From Algibacter sp. L3A6 (GTDB lineage Bacteria; Bacteroidota; Bacteroidia; Flavobacteriales; Flavobacteriaceae), in the NCBI RefSeq assembly GCF_009796825.1, contig NZ_CP047030.1:1587501-1651500 (forward strand): a DNA stretch of 64,000 nt, in the 5' to 3' direction. Below, piece by piece: positions 26,205 to 35,613 of the stretch; positions within the stretch are counted from its first letter, which is position 1; each line of letters starts with the position of its first letter. The translations under genes and the position numbers were made by a program. The notes below the pieces were generated by a model. That model did not search any database, was not told the DNA's origin, and saw nothing but the letters and a program-made list of their open reading frames with translations.

Positions 26205-27791
26205 ATGTTAAAACTAATAAGTAAATTTTTTTCAATACTATTAATAGTTTGTTTTTATTCCTGTGATGAAAATTCTAACACAAAAATAAATTTTGCCAAA
26301 AACCCGGTTATAGCACACCGTGGCGCATGGAAAAGTCAAAATTTACCTAAAAATTCAATAGCTTCATTAAAGCAAGCTATTGCTCTCGGATGCACAGGTT
26401 CGGAGTTTGATGTTAGAATGACTGCAGATAATGTACTCATTGTTACTCACGATGCAGAATATCACGGATTAGAGGTGGAAAAATCTACTTATGAAGAATT
26501 GTCCAAATTCAAATTATCAAACGGTGAAATACTCCCCACTTTAAAAGCATATATTTTGGCAGGAATAACCAATAATGATTCTACAGGTTTGGTCTGCGAA
26601 ATAAAACCTTCTAAAATTAAAGGGAGAAATGCGGACATTGCCGATAAGGTTATCTCTTTGGTTAAAGAGCTAAATGCGGATCCTTATATTTTGACTTATA
26701 TTAGTTTTAGTTACGATACTCTCAAGAAAATTAAAACGCTTGATGCGCAAGCAAAAACCCAGTATCTAGATGGGTCAAAGGCACCAGAAACATTAAGTTT
26801 AGATGGTGTTTCAGGATTAGATTATTTGGTTTATAAGTTGAAAAAACATCCGGAATGGATTTCGTCGGCCAAAAAAATGGGATTAACACTAAATGCCTGG
26901 ACAGCTAATAAGGTTGAAAACATTGAGTGGTTACTTGTAAATAATTTCGATTATATTACAACAGACGAGCCTGAAATGGTTTTTAAAAGTATTGATAAGA
27001 GCCCCATAAATAAAGGATATCAACTTGTTTGGAGCGATGAGTTTAACTATGAAGGCAAGCCCGATTCAGCAAAATGGACCTATGATTATGGGTTTAAAGC
27101 TAATAATGAAAAACAGTATTTTACCGATAGTTTAAAAAATGCAAGGGTAGAAAACGGGTATTTAATTATTGAAGCTCATAAAGAGAAAGTCGCTAATAAG
27201 GATTTTAAAAACCCTGAGATTAAGGGATGGCAAAAATATAAGTCTGAAATTGATAGTGCCCAGTATACATCGGTTCGATTAAAAACAGAAGGTCTAGCAG
27301 CATGGCAATACGGCCGTATTGAGGCTAGAGCAAAATTACCTAAAGGTCGCGGTATGTGGCCAGCAATTTGGATGCTGAGTGAAAAGAGGGAAGGTATAGG
27401 TTGGCCGGAAAGTGGCGAAATTGATATCATGGAGCATGTTGGTTATGATAATGATACCATTCATGGTACTATACACACTAAGGCTTACAATCACATGAAA
27501 GGCACACAAAAGGGCAAAACTATTTTTATTGATAAGCCTAATGATACATTTCATATGTTTGCTGTAGAATGGACGCCCGAAAAAATAGATTTTATTTTGG
27601 ATGGAGTGGTGTACAATCATATCGAAAATGAACATAAAACCACTGCAGAATGGCCTTTTGATAATCAGTTTTATTTAATAATGAATGTTTCCGTTGGTGG
27701 TATGTGGGGCGGGAGACAAGGTATAGATGATTCTATTTTTCCCCAGAAAATGGTGGTCGATTATGTACGCGTTTTTCAACAAAAAAAGTAA
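26205..27791 (+). CDS. Bifunctional GDPD-GH16 lipoprotein
   Basis: A 528-residue lipoprotein (FYSC, Cys20) with two complete enzyme domains. Residues about 33-265 form a glycerophosphodiester phosphodiesterase: His38-Arg39 (AHRGAW), Glu67 and Asp69 (GSEFDV), His82 (VTHDAEY), Glu132 and Lys134 (CEIKPS), and the closing AWTANKVENI...DYITTDEP. Residues about 272-527 form a GH16 beta-glucanase: WSDEF at its start, GRGMWPAIWML, and the catalytic GEIDIME with Glu405, Asp407 and Glu410. The linker is short, so this is a true fusion, not a frameshift artefact. The pairing suggests action on a beta-glucan carrying phosphoglycerol or similar groups; that is inference. It is separated from SusD by a terminator and followed closely by the EEP gene. 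Confidence 0.9.
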   Translation: MLKLISKFFSILLIVCFYSCDENSNTKINFAKNPVIAHRGAWKSQNLPKNSIASLKQAIALGCTGSEFDVRMTADNVLIVTHDAEYHGLEVEKSTYEELSKFKLSNGEILPTLKAYILAGITNNDSTGLVCEIKPSKIKGRNADIADKVISLVKELNADPYILTYISFSYDTLKKIKTLDAQAKTQYLDGSKAPETLSLDGVSGLDYLVYKLKKHPEWISSAKKMGLTLNAWTANKVENIEWLLVNNFDYITTDEPEMVFKSIDKSPINKGYQLVWSDEFNYEGKPDSAKWTYDYGFKANNEKQYFTDSLKNARVENGYLIIEAHKEKVANKDFKNPEIKGWQKYKSEIDSAQYTSVRLKTEGLAAWQYGRIEARAKLPKGRGMWPAIWMLSEKREGIGWPESGEIDIMEHVGYDNDTIHGTIHTKAYNHMKGTQKGKTIFIDKPNDTFHMFAVEWTPEKIDFILDGVVYNHIENEHKTTAEWPFDNQFYLIMNVSVGGMWGGRQGIDDSIFPQKMVVDYVRVFQQKK

Positions 27792-27803
27792 ATAGAAGTA
27801 GAT

Positions 27804-28655
27804 ATGAAATACAATATTTTAGTATGTTTCACTCTAATTTTGGGTGTAATGAGTTGTAATAATGAAATTAAAAAGGAAGGTCAAACCTTAAAGGTAATGA
27901 CTTACAACATCCGTTTAGATGTCGCTTCCGATGGTGAGAACGCTTGGCCAAACAGAAAAGATTTTTTAAGTGCGCAAGTATTGTTTAATAGTCCAGATGT
28001 TTTGGGGGTTCAGGAAGCGAAAACAAATCAAATGGCCGATTTAAAAAGAGCTTTAACGGGCTATAGCGCCATAGGTGTTGGACGTGATGGTGAAAATATA
28101 GGTGAATTTTCAGCTATATTTTATAATACTGAAAAGCTAAAAGTTGAGAATGAAAACACGTTTTGGCTTTCAGAAACACCAAATCAAATTTCCAAAGGTT
28201 GGGATGCTGCATATCCCAGAATTTGCACATACGGTTTGTTTACAAACTTAGAAAATAACACCAAGTTTTGGGTTTTTAACACCCATTTAGACCATAAAGG
28301 GCACGAAGCGCAATTACAAGGTGTTGCTCTAATTCAGGATAAAATAAAAGCGCTTAATACGAATAATTTGCCTGTTGTTTTAATGGGAGATTTTAATGCC
28401 GAACCTAACACCGAGTTAATTACCAAACTTAGCCAAAGTATGGACGATTCTAAAGGCTTAGCAAAAGTAGTTTTTGGCTCTAATGGTACTTTTAGTGGTT
28501 TTAAGACTGAAAAACTAGTTACTCGTAGAATTGATTATATTTTTGTTTCTAAAACTAATATTGAAGTTGAAAAATATGGTGTGTTATCGAGTTTGGTGGA
28601 TTTGAAATATCCTTCGGATCACTTTCCTGTTTTAACCGAATTAATCATTAAATAA
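27804..28655 (+). CDS. Endonuclease/exonuclease/phosphatase (EEP) family lipoprotein
   Basis: A 283-residue lipoprotein (GVMSC, Cys18) with an intact EEP fold: TYNIR, GVQEA, NTHLDH, GDFNAEP, RIDYIF and SDHFPV supply the metal-binding and catalytic Asn, Glu, Asp and His. EEP members cleave phosphoester bonds in nucleic acids, lipids, inositol phosphates or sugars; an envelope-anchored one is unlikely to be a DNA-repair nuclease. It starts 12 bp after the GDPD-GH16 gene, so a shared phosphoester substrate is likely. The plus-strand run ends at the bidirectional terminator that follows. Which phosphoester is cleaved is unknown. Confidence 0.88.
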   Translation: MKYNILVCFTLILGVMSCNNEIKKEGQTLKVMTYNIRLDVASDGENAWPNRKDFLSAQVLFNSPDVLGVQEAKTNQMADLKRALTGYSAIGVGRDGENIGEFSAIFYNTEKLKVENENTFWLSETPNQISKGWDAAYPRICTYGLFTNLENNTKFWVFNTHLDHKGHEAQLQGVALIQDKIKALNTNNLPVVLMGDFNAEPNTELITKLSQSMDDSKGLAKVVFGSNGTFSGFKTEKLVTRRIDYIFVSKTNIEVEKYGVLSSLVDLKYPSDHFPVLTELIIK

Positions 28656-28699
28656 CTTTCCAAAAGAAGCATGTTTTCAGAATATTCAATTTAATAAGA

Positions 28700-28751
28700 A
28701 ACACTTTGAAGCTTGATATAAATTATCATCAAGTTTCAAAGTGTTTTTTTT
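28700..28751 (+). terminator. Strong terminator between convergent genes
   Basis: AACACTTTGAAGCTTGAT pairs with ATCAAGTTTCAAAGTGTT: an 18-bp stem with a single G-U wobble and a 10-nt loop, followed by eight T. It ends the block A run and can also serve the minus-strand genes that end at 28760, though the minus-side U-tract is poor. Confidence 0.9.
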
Positions 28752-28759
28752 AGGTGAAT

Positions 28760-29476
28760 CTATTGAACGGTAAACTCAAAAACTTGAGATTCCGAAGTAT
28801 TGTTATTAACATCTTTAGTAATAACACGCCAAAAATAAGTATTGCCAGAACTCACGGTTACCGAAACATTGTTGCTGCTTGTAGTAGCTTGTGCTTGTGT
28901 TGGCGGGTTTACATTTCCGAAAAGGACTTCATATTCTGTAATATCATTATCAACATCTTCACCTAACCATTCTAGCGATAAGTTTACTGTTGAAGCTGCT
29001 AAGGAAGCCGATAGAGCAGGGCTAACCAATTCCGCTGGAAATGGAGCGTAAGATGATGTTGCTTCTCCTGCATTATAAAATTTCCAAGTATTACTTTGTG
29101 CTGTTTCTGTTCCCGAGTTTTTAGAAACCACATACCATGAATATGGCGTGCCTCGTAAAATAGCAACACTTTTTTCTGACACCGAACTTGTGTAATTGGT
29201 TGTGGTTTGTGTGTCTAAATTTTTAACGAATAATTGATATGATGTTACATTTTGAGCATCATTCCAGTTGAATAAAATAGTGCTTTCTGTACTTGTTAGG
29301 CTAGAACCTTCGGTGCATTCTGAATTTTCCTCAGGGAATGTTAAAGTTGCTGCAGTTGGTGTTTTTACTTCATTGTCTGGATCCGGATCAACATCGTCAT
29401 CGCTATTGCCTCCACAGTTAAAAATGAAAAGACATAAAACGAAACTTCCGAAGATATATTTAAGTGAATTTTTCAT
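28760..29476 (-). CDS. Fn3-like surface lipoprotein
   Basis: A 238-residue predicted lipoprotein (FNC, Cys21) followed by the acidic stretch GGNSDDDVDPDPDNE, which fits a Bacteroidota surface-export signal. Two beta-sandwich repeats follow, both with a fibronectin III-like close: TPYSWYVVSKNSG (about 110-125) and NTYFWRVITKDVNN (about 210-225). No catalytic motif. Its start overlaps the stop of the T9SS amylase (TAATG at 29474-29478), so it is the last gene of the minus-strand alpha-glucan arm and may bind glycan or space the enzyme. Function is inferred. Confidence 0.7.
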   Translation of the reverse strand: MKNSLKYIFGSFVLCLFIFNCGGNSDDDVDPDPDNEVKTPTAATLTFPEENSECTEGSSLTSTESTILFNWNDAQNVTSYQLFVKNLDTQTTTNYTSSVSEKSVAILRGTPYSWYVVSKNSGTETAQSNTWKFYNAGEATSSYAPFPAELVSPALSASLAASTVNLSLEWLGEDVDNDITEYEVLFGNVNPPTQAQATTSSNNVSVTVSSGNTYFWRVITKDVNNNTSESQVFEFTVQ

Positions 29477-32400
29477 TAGTTCTTAATTATTTTAAAACTT
29501 TTGTTTGCTGTTTTTGTAACCACTTTTAATAAGTAAACGCCTTTTTCTAATAGGGTTGCATCTATTTTTAGTGTGTTGCTAGTTGTCTCAGTGTTGTAAA
29601 CACGTTTTCCTAAAATAGAATAGAGTTCTACTATAGCTTTATCGTTGTTTAATTCTCCCAAGTAAACGTTTAATTCGTTATTTGAAATTGGATTAGGAAA
29701 CACCGTTAATTCGTCTCCATAAAAAATAGATTCTTCAAATTTACCTTGACAAATTTTATCGGTTTCTACGGTAATCGTGTTTTCTCCATTCTGTAAAGTA
29801 AGTTCAATTTCAGAATTCGAAGTTTCTGTAGTAATACCGTTAAGCGTAATTTTATAAAGAGAACCACCACTCATGTTAAGTGAAACTAATTTCTTGCCAT
29901 TTGCAGATTTTGATAGTACCGATAAATTTTCTGGCTCCGTTATAGTAATGTTGTAGCATTGCTCGTAATCTGGTTGATTTTCAACAGTAATACAAACATT
30001 ATAATGACCAGAAGCTAAATTGTTTTTAATAAAACTACTTGTAAAAGCATCGTCACTATTTAGGTTGTCGCTTGTAATTTTAACGCTGTAGTTTAGGTTC
30101 TTTTCTGCGGAAATATCAATAAAACCATTGTTGCTATTTCTGCAAGTTTCGTTACCAATTTGTAGTTTAAAGTTGTTGGCCGGTAAACTAAATATTTCAC
30201 AACCGTTAGCATCTACTGTAGCTCCAATTGGAGTGTTGCTACACGCATCATTTGTGTTTAAAACACCATCGCTATCAAGATCTTCTGGAGTAATAAAGGT
30301 TTTGTCTCCAAAAATAATAAACTCGCCAGCCTTTAAAGTTATCGATGCCGTGCTGCTGGTGACTTCCATAGGCATGTTTCTGTCTAGCAAATTATACCAA
30401 GTACCTGTTTGCTGAAAATTAGGCGTAATATTTTGTGCTGTAATACCAAAGTTACCAAGTATGGTAATGTATTTAATATCGTTTTCTGTAGCGCTATCTA
30501 GTGTTAAATGGATGGTTTTTAATCCTGAAGATTTGTTAGTGTCAACCTCGAAATTAGTGGTTTTGAATATGGGTTCTTCAAGTTTTAAACGAATTAAATT
30601 ACGCCAAGTGTCATGAACAGATTTTCGGTTAGCATCATTTAAGTATTCCCAAAGGATAGGTTTATTGCCAACTCTGCCGTTTTGGTCTATAGAAATATCA
30701 TAACCTAATTCTCCAAATTGCCAAATCATTTTTGGTCCTGGTACCGTAAAGAAAAACGCCCCAGCGGTTTCTACACGTTTTAAGGCTGTGTTTAAATCTT
30801 TAACATTATAATTAGTGTTGGTTGCTCCAAAATTAAGGTTTCTGTACATCATGCGTTCTTCATCATGGCTTTCCATGTAGCTTACGGATGGTGTGGCTTG
30901 TGCAAATCCTTTTTGTTTATATGAAACGTTTCCGAAGTTAGATTTTCCATCAGTGAAAAACCCCATAGTGGCATCGCTATAAGTTCCGTTTAAATTGTTC
31001 CAAAGCATGATACCTTTGCCTTCATTTATGCGGTAGTTCGCCCATTCGTTCTCTTCAGTAATACCACCAAGATGCTCAAAAATAATATAGAAATCATCTT
31101 TTTTATCCCATTGGTAATCTGCATATTCTTTTAAAACGTCTACACGGTCTTGCTGATAGCTTCCAGTACAACTCTCGTTACTTTCAGTACAATTTTGAGT
31201 AAATCCTTTGGTTAAATCCCATCGGAAACCATCAATTTTATATTCGTCGATCCAAAATTGAGTAACGCGCTTTACATAATCACGAGTTGCTGTTGTACTA
31301 TGGTTAAAATCGTTAAAAACACTATAGGCGTGTTTTGCTGTTTGGTTAAAAAACGGATTATCTGCAGAGGCGGTTCCTCCGTAATTACCGTTATCGGTGT
31401 TCCAAAGTCTGTAATATGGATTTTGTCCAGAAGCATGATTAAAAACAACATCTACAATAATAGCTATGCCACGACGGTGACATTGGTCTACCAAAGCTTT
31501 AAAAGCATTTTGGGTACCGTAATATTTATCGAGCGCCATGTGAAATGATGGGTTGTAGCCCCAACTTTCGTTACCATCAAATTCATTTAATGGCATTAGT
31601 TCTATGGCGTTTATACCTAGGTTTTCTATATAATCTAGTCTGCTTTTTAAAGCATCAAAACTGTGTAGAGCATCAAAGTCGCGAAGTAGTAATTCGTAAA
31701 TTACTAAATCGGTTTTTTCGGGGGCGGTAAAATTGGTTACTTGCCAATTATAGTCTGCATCTCCTGTTCTTAATAAAGTAATATTGTGGTTTGTTTTTCC
31801 TGTTGGATATGCTGGTAAATCGGGATAAGTTACCGCATTGATATATTGATCGTTCGATTCTGTTAAAATAACAGGAGAATATGGATCTGCTATTTTTATA
31901 GAAGCATCAACCATATATTGATACATGTGGTTGGTTTGTGGTGTTAACCCTGTTAGTTCTATCCAAAAACGATCTTTACTGCTGTCTTTCTTCATTAAAA
32001 AAGCATCATCTATCGTCCAATCATTAAAGTCGCCAATGACATGTACAAACTCTTTTAGCGGCGCATAAAGCACCAAAGTAGCTTTAGTGTTGTCGGTTTC
32101 ATTATAATTAATACCATCTAATAACCCATTTGGTAAAGCGGCTTCTGTAGTAGCCGGAATTACAATAGCTTCGAATGTTTTAGATTCTGTTTGTGTGCCA
32201 TCGGTAATTTGTAACTCGAATGTTGTGGTTTCGTTTACCGTGTAATTGTTGGTATATGTTGTAGTTTGAATAGCTGTATCTACTGTGTTATTGTTGGTCA
32301 GAAGTGTAAAGTTGGCCACAGTACTAGAAGTCGCATTAATAGGAAGCGTTTCGCCAGCATTCAAAATGGTTGTTGTTTTTGTAGGCATGTTTAAAAATAG

Positions 32401-32835
32401 TTGAAAAGAACCAATATCGAAAAAGAAATCGGCACAACCTGATGCTTTTAATTCTTGATTTCCAGATGCATTTCTAAAAACTATACCCATTTTGGTAGAT
32501 TCGCTTTGTTGCTCGCTTGTTAAACTATAATAAACGGATGGTGTTATAGTGATGCTCCAAGTGCCGTCATTATTGTTTGTCATTTCGCCAATGCCATCAT
32601 CAGCGCCCCAATTTCCTATGGTTTTAATACCCCAAGCATCGGTGTCGTTACCTATGCCAGAGTGCATGTAGACTTTGCTAGGTGCAGATATACTATTGCA
32701 ATCTGTTGCCGTGCTGCTTAGATTTACCGTAATAGTTATTTGGCTTGTAACTTCGAAAGCGCTAGGTGAAATAGTAACTTGCGAGATAGCGGTTAGTCTA
32801 AATAACAAGAACGTAAATAGTAACAGTTTTTTCAT
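29476..32835 (-). CDS. Secreted GH13 alpha-amylase with T9SS sorting tail
   Basis: A 1119-residue extracellular enzyme. Signal peptide (1-18); N-terminal beta-rich domains to about residue 230; a CBM48-like module (about 250-325, VHVIGDFNDW); the GH13 barrel (about 375-760) with VDVVFNH, GFRWD (nucleophile Asp540), FEH (acid/base Glu587) and SHDEER (Asp658); a short thrombospondin-3-like stretch (DLDSDGVLNTNDAC); further beta domains; and a C-terminal T9SS type A tail (ELTVFPNPISNNELNVYL ... GVYLLKV). It should be exported by the Por/Spr system and anchored or released outside, where it cuts alpha-1,4-glucan. It follows SusE after a terminator-like hairpin and overlaps the lipoprotein gene behind it. 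Confidence 0.93.
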   Translation of the reverse strand: MKKLLLFTFLLFRLTAISQVTISPSAFEVTSQITITVNLSSTATDCNSISAPSKVYMHSGIGNDTDAWGIKTIGNWGADDGIGEMTNNNDGTWSITITPSVYYSLTSEQQSESTKMGIVFRNASGNQELKASGCADFFFDIGSFQLFLNMPTKTTTILNAGETLPINATSSTVANFTLLTNNNTVDTAIQTTTYTNNYTVNETTTFELQITDGTQTESKTFEAIVIPATTEAALPNGLLDGINYNETDNTKATLVLYAPLKEFVHVIGDFNDWTIDDAFLMKKDSSKDRFWIELTGLTPQTNHMYQYMVDASIKIADPYSPVILTESNDQYINAVTYPDLPAYPTGKTNHNITLLRTGDADYNWQVTNFTAPEKTDLVIYELLLRDFDALHSFDALKSRLDYIENLGINAIELMPLNEFDGNESWGYNPSFHMALDKYYGTQNAFKALVDQCHRRGIAIIVDVVFNHASGQNPYYRLWNTDNGNYGGTASADNPFFNQTAKHAYSVFNDFNHSTTATRDYVKRVTQFWIDEYKIDGFRWDLTKGFTQNCTESNESCTGSYQQDRVDVLKEYADYQWDKKDDFYIIFEHLGGITEENEWANYRINEGKGIMLWNNLNGTYSDATMGFFTDGKSNFGNVSYKQKGFAQATPSVSYMESHDEERMMYRNLNFGATNTNYNVKDLNTALKRVETAGAFFFTVPGPKMIWQFGELGYDISIDQNGRVGNKPILWEYLNDANRKSVHDTWRNLIRLKLEEPIFKTTNFEVDTNKSSGLKTIHLTLDSATENDIKYITILGNFGITAQNITPNFQQTGTWYNLLDRNMPMEVTSSTASITLKAGEFIIFGDKTFITPEDLDSDGVLNTNDACSNTPIGATVDANGCEIFSLPANNFKLQIGNETCRNSNNGFIDISAEKNLNYSVKITSDNLNSDDAFTSSFIKNNLASGHYNVCITVENQPDYEQCYNITITEPENLSVLSKSANGKKLVSLNMSGGSLYKITLNGITTETSNSEIELTLQNGENTITVETDKICQGKFEESIFYGDELTVFPNPISNNELNVYLGELNNDKAIVELYSILGKRVYNTETTSNTLKIDATLLEKGVYLLKVVTKTANKSFKIIKN

Positions 32836-32926
32836 CTGTTTTGGTGTTTAGTTAAGTTGTAGTAATAAGAAGGTTTTAGTTGAAAGTATACGAACACGTC
32901 TTTTTTCTAATAGCTTCCTTTTTAAG

Positions 32927-32953
32927 AAAAAAAAGGCTGATATAAATCAGCCT
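32927..32953 (-). terminator. Terminator-like hairpin between SusE/F and the T9SS amylase
   Basis: On the minus strand AGGCTGA and TCAGCCT form a 7-bp stem around a 6-nt loop, followed by TTTTTTTT. It lies in the 137-bp gap between the SusE/F-like gene and the amylase, both minus strand, so it may reduce amylase transcription relative to SusCDE. Confidence 0.75.
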
Positions 32954-32972
32954 CTTTTATAGATTTAATATT

Positions 32973-34439
32973 TTAGTTTGGTATAATGTTGTAACTACCA
33001 TCTAAATCGTTGAACCAGAAATCGTAACTGCCTGTTTCTGCGTTAAACGGAATGTTGTCTCCGCCGCCAGATAAATTAGCTTTACCATAAAGTTCACTAG
33101 ATCCTGAATATCTCCAAACGTCTGCCCAATCATCATTTGCTCTAATTAAGATGAAACCTCCATTTGTTAATGTTACACCATTAATGTACCATAAGTGTGG
33201 ATTGTTAGCGTCCTGAGTAAAATTAGTGTCATTGTCACCATCCCAACCGTTTGGTGTAGCATCTCCAATAATAGCCATAGAAGTATATGTTGGTGCTGCA
33301 GAAGCATCGTATGCTTCTACTGTAAAGCTTCCAGATTCTCCGACTGTAGTGAAATTATACGAGTAGTATCCTGCAGTGGCAACATTAAATGTTCCGGGGT
33401 CTGAACCGCTACCAGTATTTACTGCTAGAGCAGCTCCATCATTTGTTCCCCATTGTGGTTGCCATGCGCCTTTAGTTTCTAATAATTTAAAAGCTCCTGC
33501 TCCAAAATACCCAACATAAACATAGTTGTTTGGTACATCTTGGTTTCTAAATAATGGTGTGTTATTGTTATCGTTACTCCATCCTGGTGATGTTGCATCT
33601 CCAACAACATATAAGTTAGGGAATGCAGAAAGGTAAGGTGTAACAGAAATGGTTAACGCATCGGAAATTCTAGTTAATTCGCTACCACCAGAATTTGTGT
33701 TTTTTGCCACAATTCTAATATCCATGTCGCCAGCAACTTCAGGAGTTAAACCAATGCCAATAGCAACTGCATTTAATTCTGAATGTGTTGATGATACTGT
33801 ACTTGCGTTAGTTGTTGTTCCAATAGAAACAGGACTTGCAAAATCAGTTCCTGCTGTAGCGGCTTCAATAGTGTAATTGATGTCGGTGCCTAAAGAAGAT
33901 TCTAAAACAGCATCTGTCCAATTTACAGTTAAAACCGTGTCGTCAACAGATCCAATAGATAAAACAAAAGTATCGCTAGCTAAAGGGCTAGAAATTACAG
34001 GAGCATCGGTTGGATATCTAGTTGCTAGTAATAAAATACTATTAGAAATTTCGCTTCCCGCGGAAACTCTAATGTAGACAGGCACATCTCTAAATGTTGT
34101 TGCACCTGAATTTGCAATGGCATTGTTGAACTCTACAACGGTCATTGAGAAGTTTTTCGCTTCGGTTGTACCTAGAGTGAACGGCGATGTGAATTCAGCG
34201 TCGGTCGCCATTTCAACGGTGTAAGAGCTGCTTCCAGTTACCTCGTCTTCCCATGACAATGTAAATGCAGGGTTATCTGGCAATGCAAAATTTAAAAACA
34301 CAGTGCTAATACCTGGTGTGTTTAGAACAAACTCAGCTTCTGGAGCTGTAATTGTTAGGCTTTCTTCTGTTTCGCAAGACGCGAAAAGCATTGTTGACAA
34401 AAGCAACAGAAAGCTTATTTTGGTTATATAAAATTTCAT
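32973..34439 (-). CDS. SusE/SusF-like starch-binding lipoprotein (longer paralogue)
   Basis: A 488-residue surface lipoprotein (FASC, Cys22, followed by acidic ETEE). Two SusE-type beta-sandwich domains (about 25-260; the first with LSWEDEVTGSSSYTVEMAT) precede two starch-binding modules of the SusE/F type: YVVGDATSPGW with KGAWQPQWG, and AIIGDATPNGW with YDFWFNDLDGSY. The Trp pairs in those modules are the sort that bind alpha-glucan helices. It would hold starch at the cell surface next to SusC/SusD. It is a tandem relative of the 375-residue gene upstream, with one extra SusE-like domain. Confidence 0.88.
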   Translation of the reverse strand: MKFYITKISFLLLLSTMLFASCETEESLTITAPEAEFVLNTPGISTVFLNFALPDNPAFTLSWEDEVTGSSSYTVEMATDAEFTSPFTLGTTEAKNFSMTVVEFNNAIANSGATTFRDVPVYIRVSAGSEISNSILLLATRYPTDAPVISSPLASDTFVLSIGSVDDTVLTVNWTDAVLESSLGTDINYTIEAATAGTDFASPVSIGTTTNASTVSSTHSELNAVAIGIGLTPEVAGDMDIRIVAKNTNSGGSELTRISDALTISVTPYLSAFPNLYVVGDATSPGWSNDNNNTPLFRNQDVPNNYVYVGYFGAGAFKLLETKGAWQPQWGTNDGAALAVNTGSGSDPGTFNVATAGYYSYNFTTVGESGSFTVEAYDASAAPTYTSMAIIGDATPNGWDGDNDTNFTQDANNPHLWYINGVTLTNGGFILIRANDDWADVWRYSGSSELYGKANLSGGGDNIPFNAETGSYDFWFNDLDGSYNIIPN

Positions 34440-34464
34440 ATTTTTTCTATTAAAATGATTAATA

Positions 34465-35592
34465 TTATAAGTTTAAAGGCACAAGAATGTAACGGCCAGT
34501 AAGGTCATTAAACCAAACGTCGTAATCGTCTTCTACAATTACAGGGATTGATTCGCCACCATCTGTAGCAACTCCAGAAAACCCTGTTGAACCACCCCAA
34601 GCAGATCCTGTGTTTGTTACAAACGTAAGGTCTCCAGGTGTTAAATGTAAAGCTGCAGCATACCATATATGTGTGTCTATAGCTAATGCTGTTAAAGCGG
34701 TAGTTGTGGTACTTGAGCCTTGAACTTCAATACTAGAAAAACTTGTTGCTCCTGTAGTGTTGTAAGGTGTTAAAGTGTATTTTTTAGTAGAAAAATCTAT
34801 ACTGAATTGATAGTAACCAGCCGTTTCTACTCCAAAACGTCCTGGGTCTCCAGATTGTGTTGTTGGGTTTCCGGCAATATCGCCAGATGTTGCTGGTATA
34901 TCGTCACCTTCATTTGGAGTAACACCCCATTGTGGCTGCCATAAACCTCTGCTTTCTAAAATTTTAAATCGCCCTTCGTCAAATCCTCCAGGTGTTGTAA
35001 AATATCCTGTGTAATAGTAAAGGTTCTGGTTGGCAGCATCTCTAAATAATGGTGGGTTATTCGCGTTGTTATTCCATCCTGCAGATGTACCGTTTCCTAC
35101 TAAATAGTAATCATCAAATACATAGTTATAATATGGGTATACATCAAATTGTACTGTATTTGATGCTATAGATTCACTGCTTTGTGAACCTAAAGATGCT
35201 ACAACTCTAGTGTATAAAGTACCCCAAGTAAAAGGATCTAAACCCGCGCTACCTGCAGCGGCATTTATTTCACTAGTAGATAATGTTAGGTTGTTACGGC
35301 CTGTAACGGTAGATGCTGTAACTGGAGTTGTAAAAGCATCGTCGTTTGCGAATTGCACAGCATAATTAATAGCTGTTTGCTGTCCGTAATTAGATTCTAT
35401 CCAGTTTAATGATAAAGCTGAGTTGTTTGTATTGTTCGCATCGAGTTCAATTTGGCTGAAGTTTAAGTCGGCTAAAATTGGTGACGATGGTTCTGAAACA
35501 GAATATATATCAGTGGTGTCTTCGCAAGAACTCAGGCATAGTAAAACTAAACCAATAATGCTAAACACTGAAATGTTTTTAAATTTTTTCAT
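34465..35592 (-). CDS. SusE/SusF-like starch-binding lipoprotein (shorter paralogue)
   Basis: A 375-residue lipoprotein (LSSC, Cys23, then EDTTD). One SusE-type domain (about 35-155, LSLNWIESNYGQQTAINYAV) is followed by two starch-binding modules: YYLVGNGTSAGWNN with RGLWQPQWG, and IEVQGSSTTTTAL with YDVWFNDLTGRY. The same WQPQWG and WFNDL signatures occur in the neighbour, so the two arose by duplication. It begins 21 bp after SusD ends, within the susCDEF-like operon. Role: surface capture of alpha-glucan. Confidence 0.87.
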   Translation of the reverse strand: MKKFKNISVFSIIGLVLLCLSSCEDTTDIYSVSEPSSPILADLNFSQIELDANNTNNSALSLNWIESNYGQQTAINYAVQFANDDAFTTPVTASTVTGRNNLTLSTSEINAAAGSAGLDPFTWGTLYTRVVASLGSQSSESIASNTVQFDVYPYYNYVFDDYYLVGNGTSAGWNNNANNPPLFRDAANQNLYYYTGYFTTPGGFDEGRFKILESRGLWQPQWGVTPNEGDDIPATSGDIAGNPTTQSGDPGRFGVETAGYYQFSIDFSTKKYTLTPYNTTGATSFSSIEVQGSSTTTTALTALAIDTHIWYAAALHLTPGDLTFVTNTGSAWGGSTGFSGVATDGGESIPVIVEDDYDVWFNDLTGRYILVPLNL

Positions 35593-35613
35593 GGTCTTTA
35601 TTTGTTTTTAATT

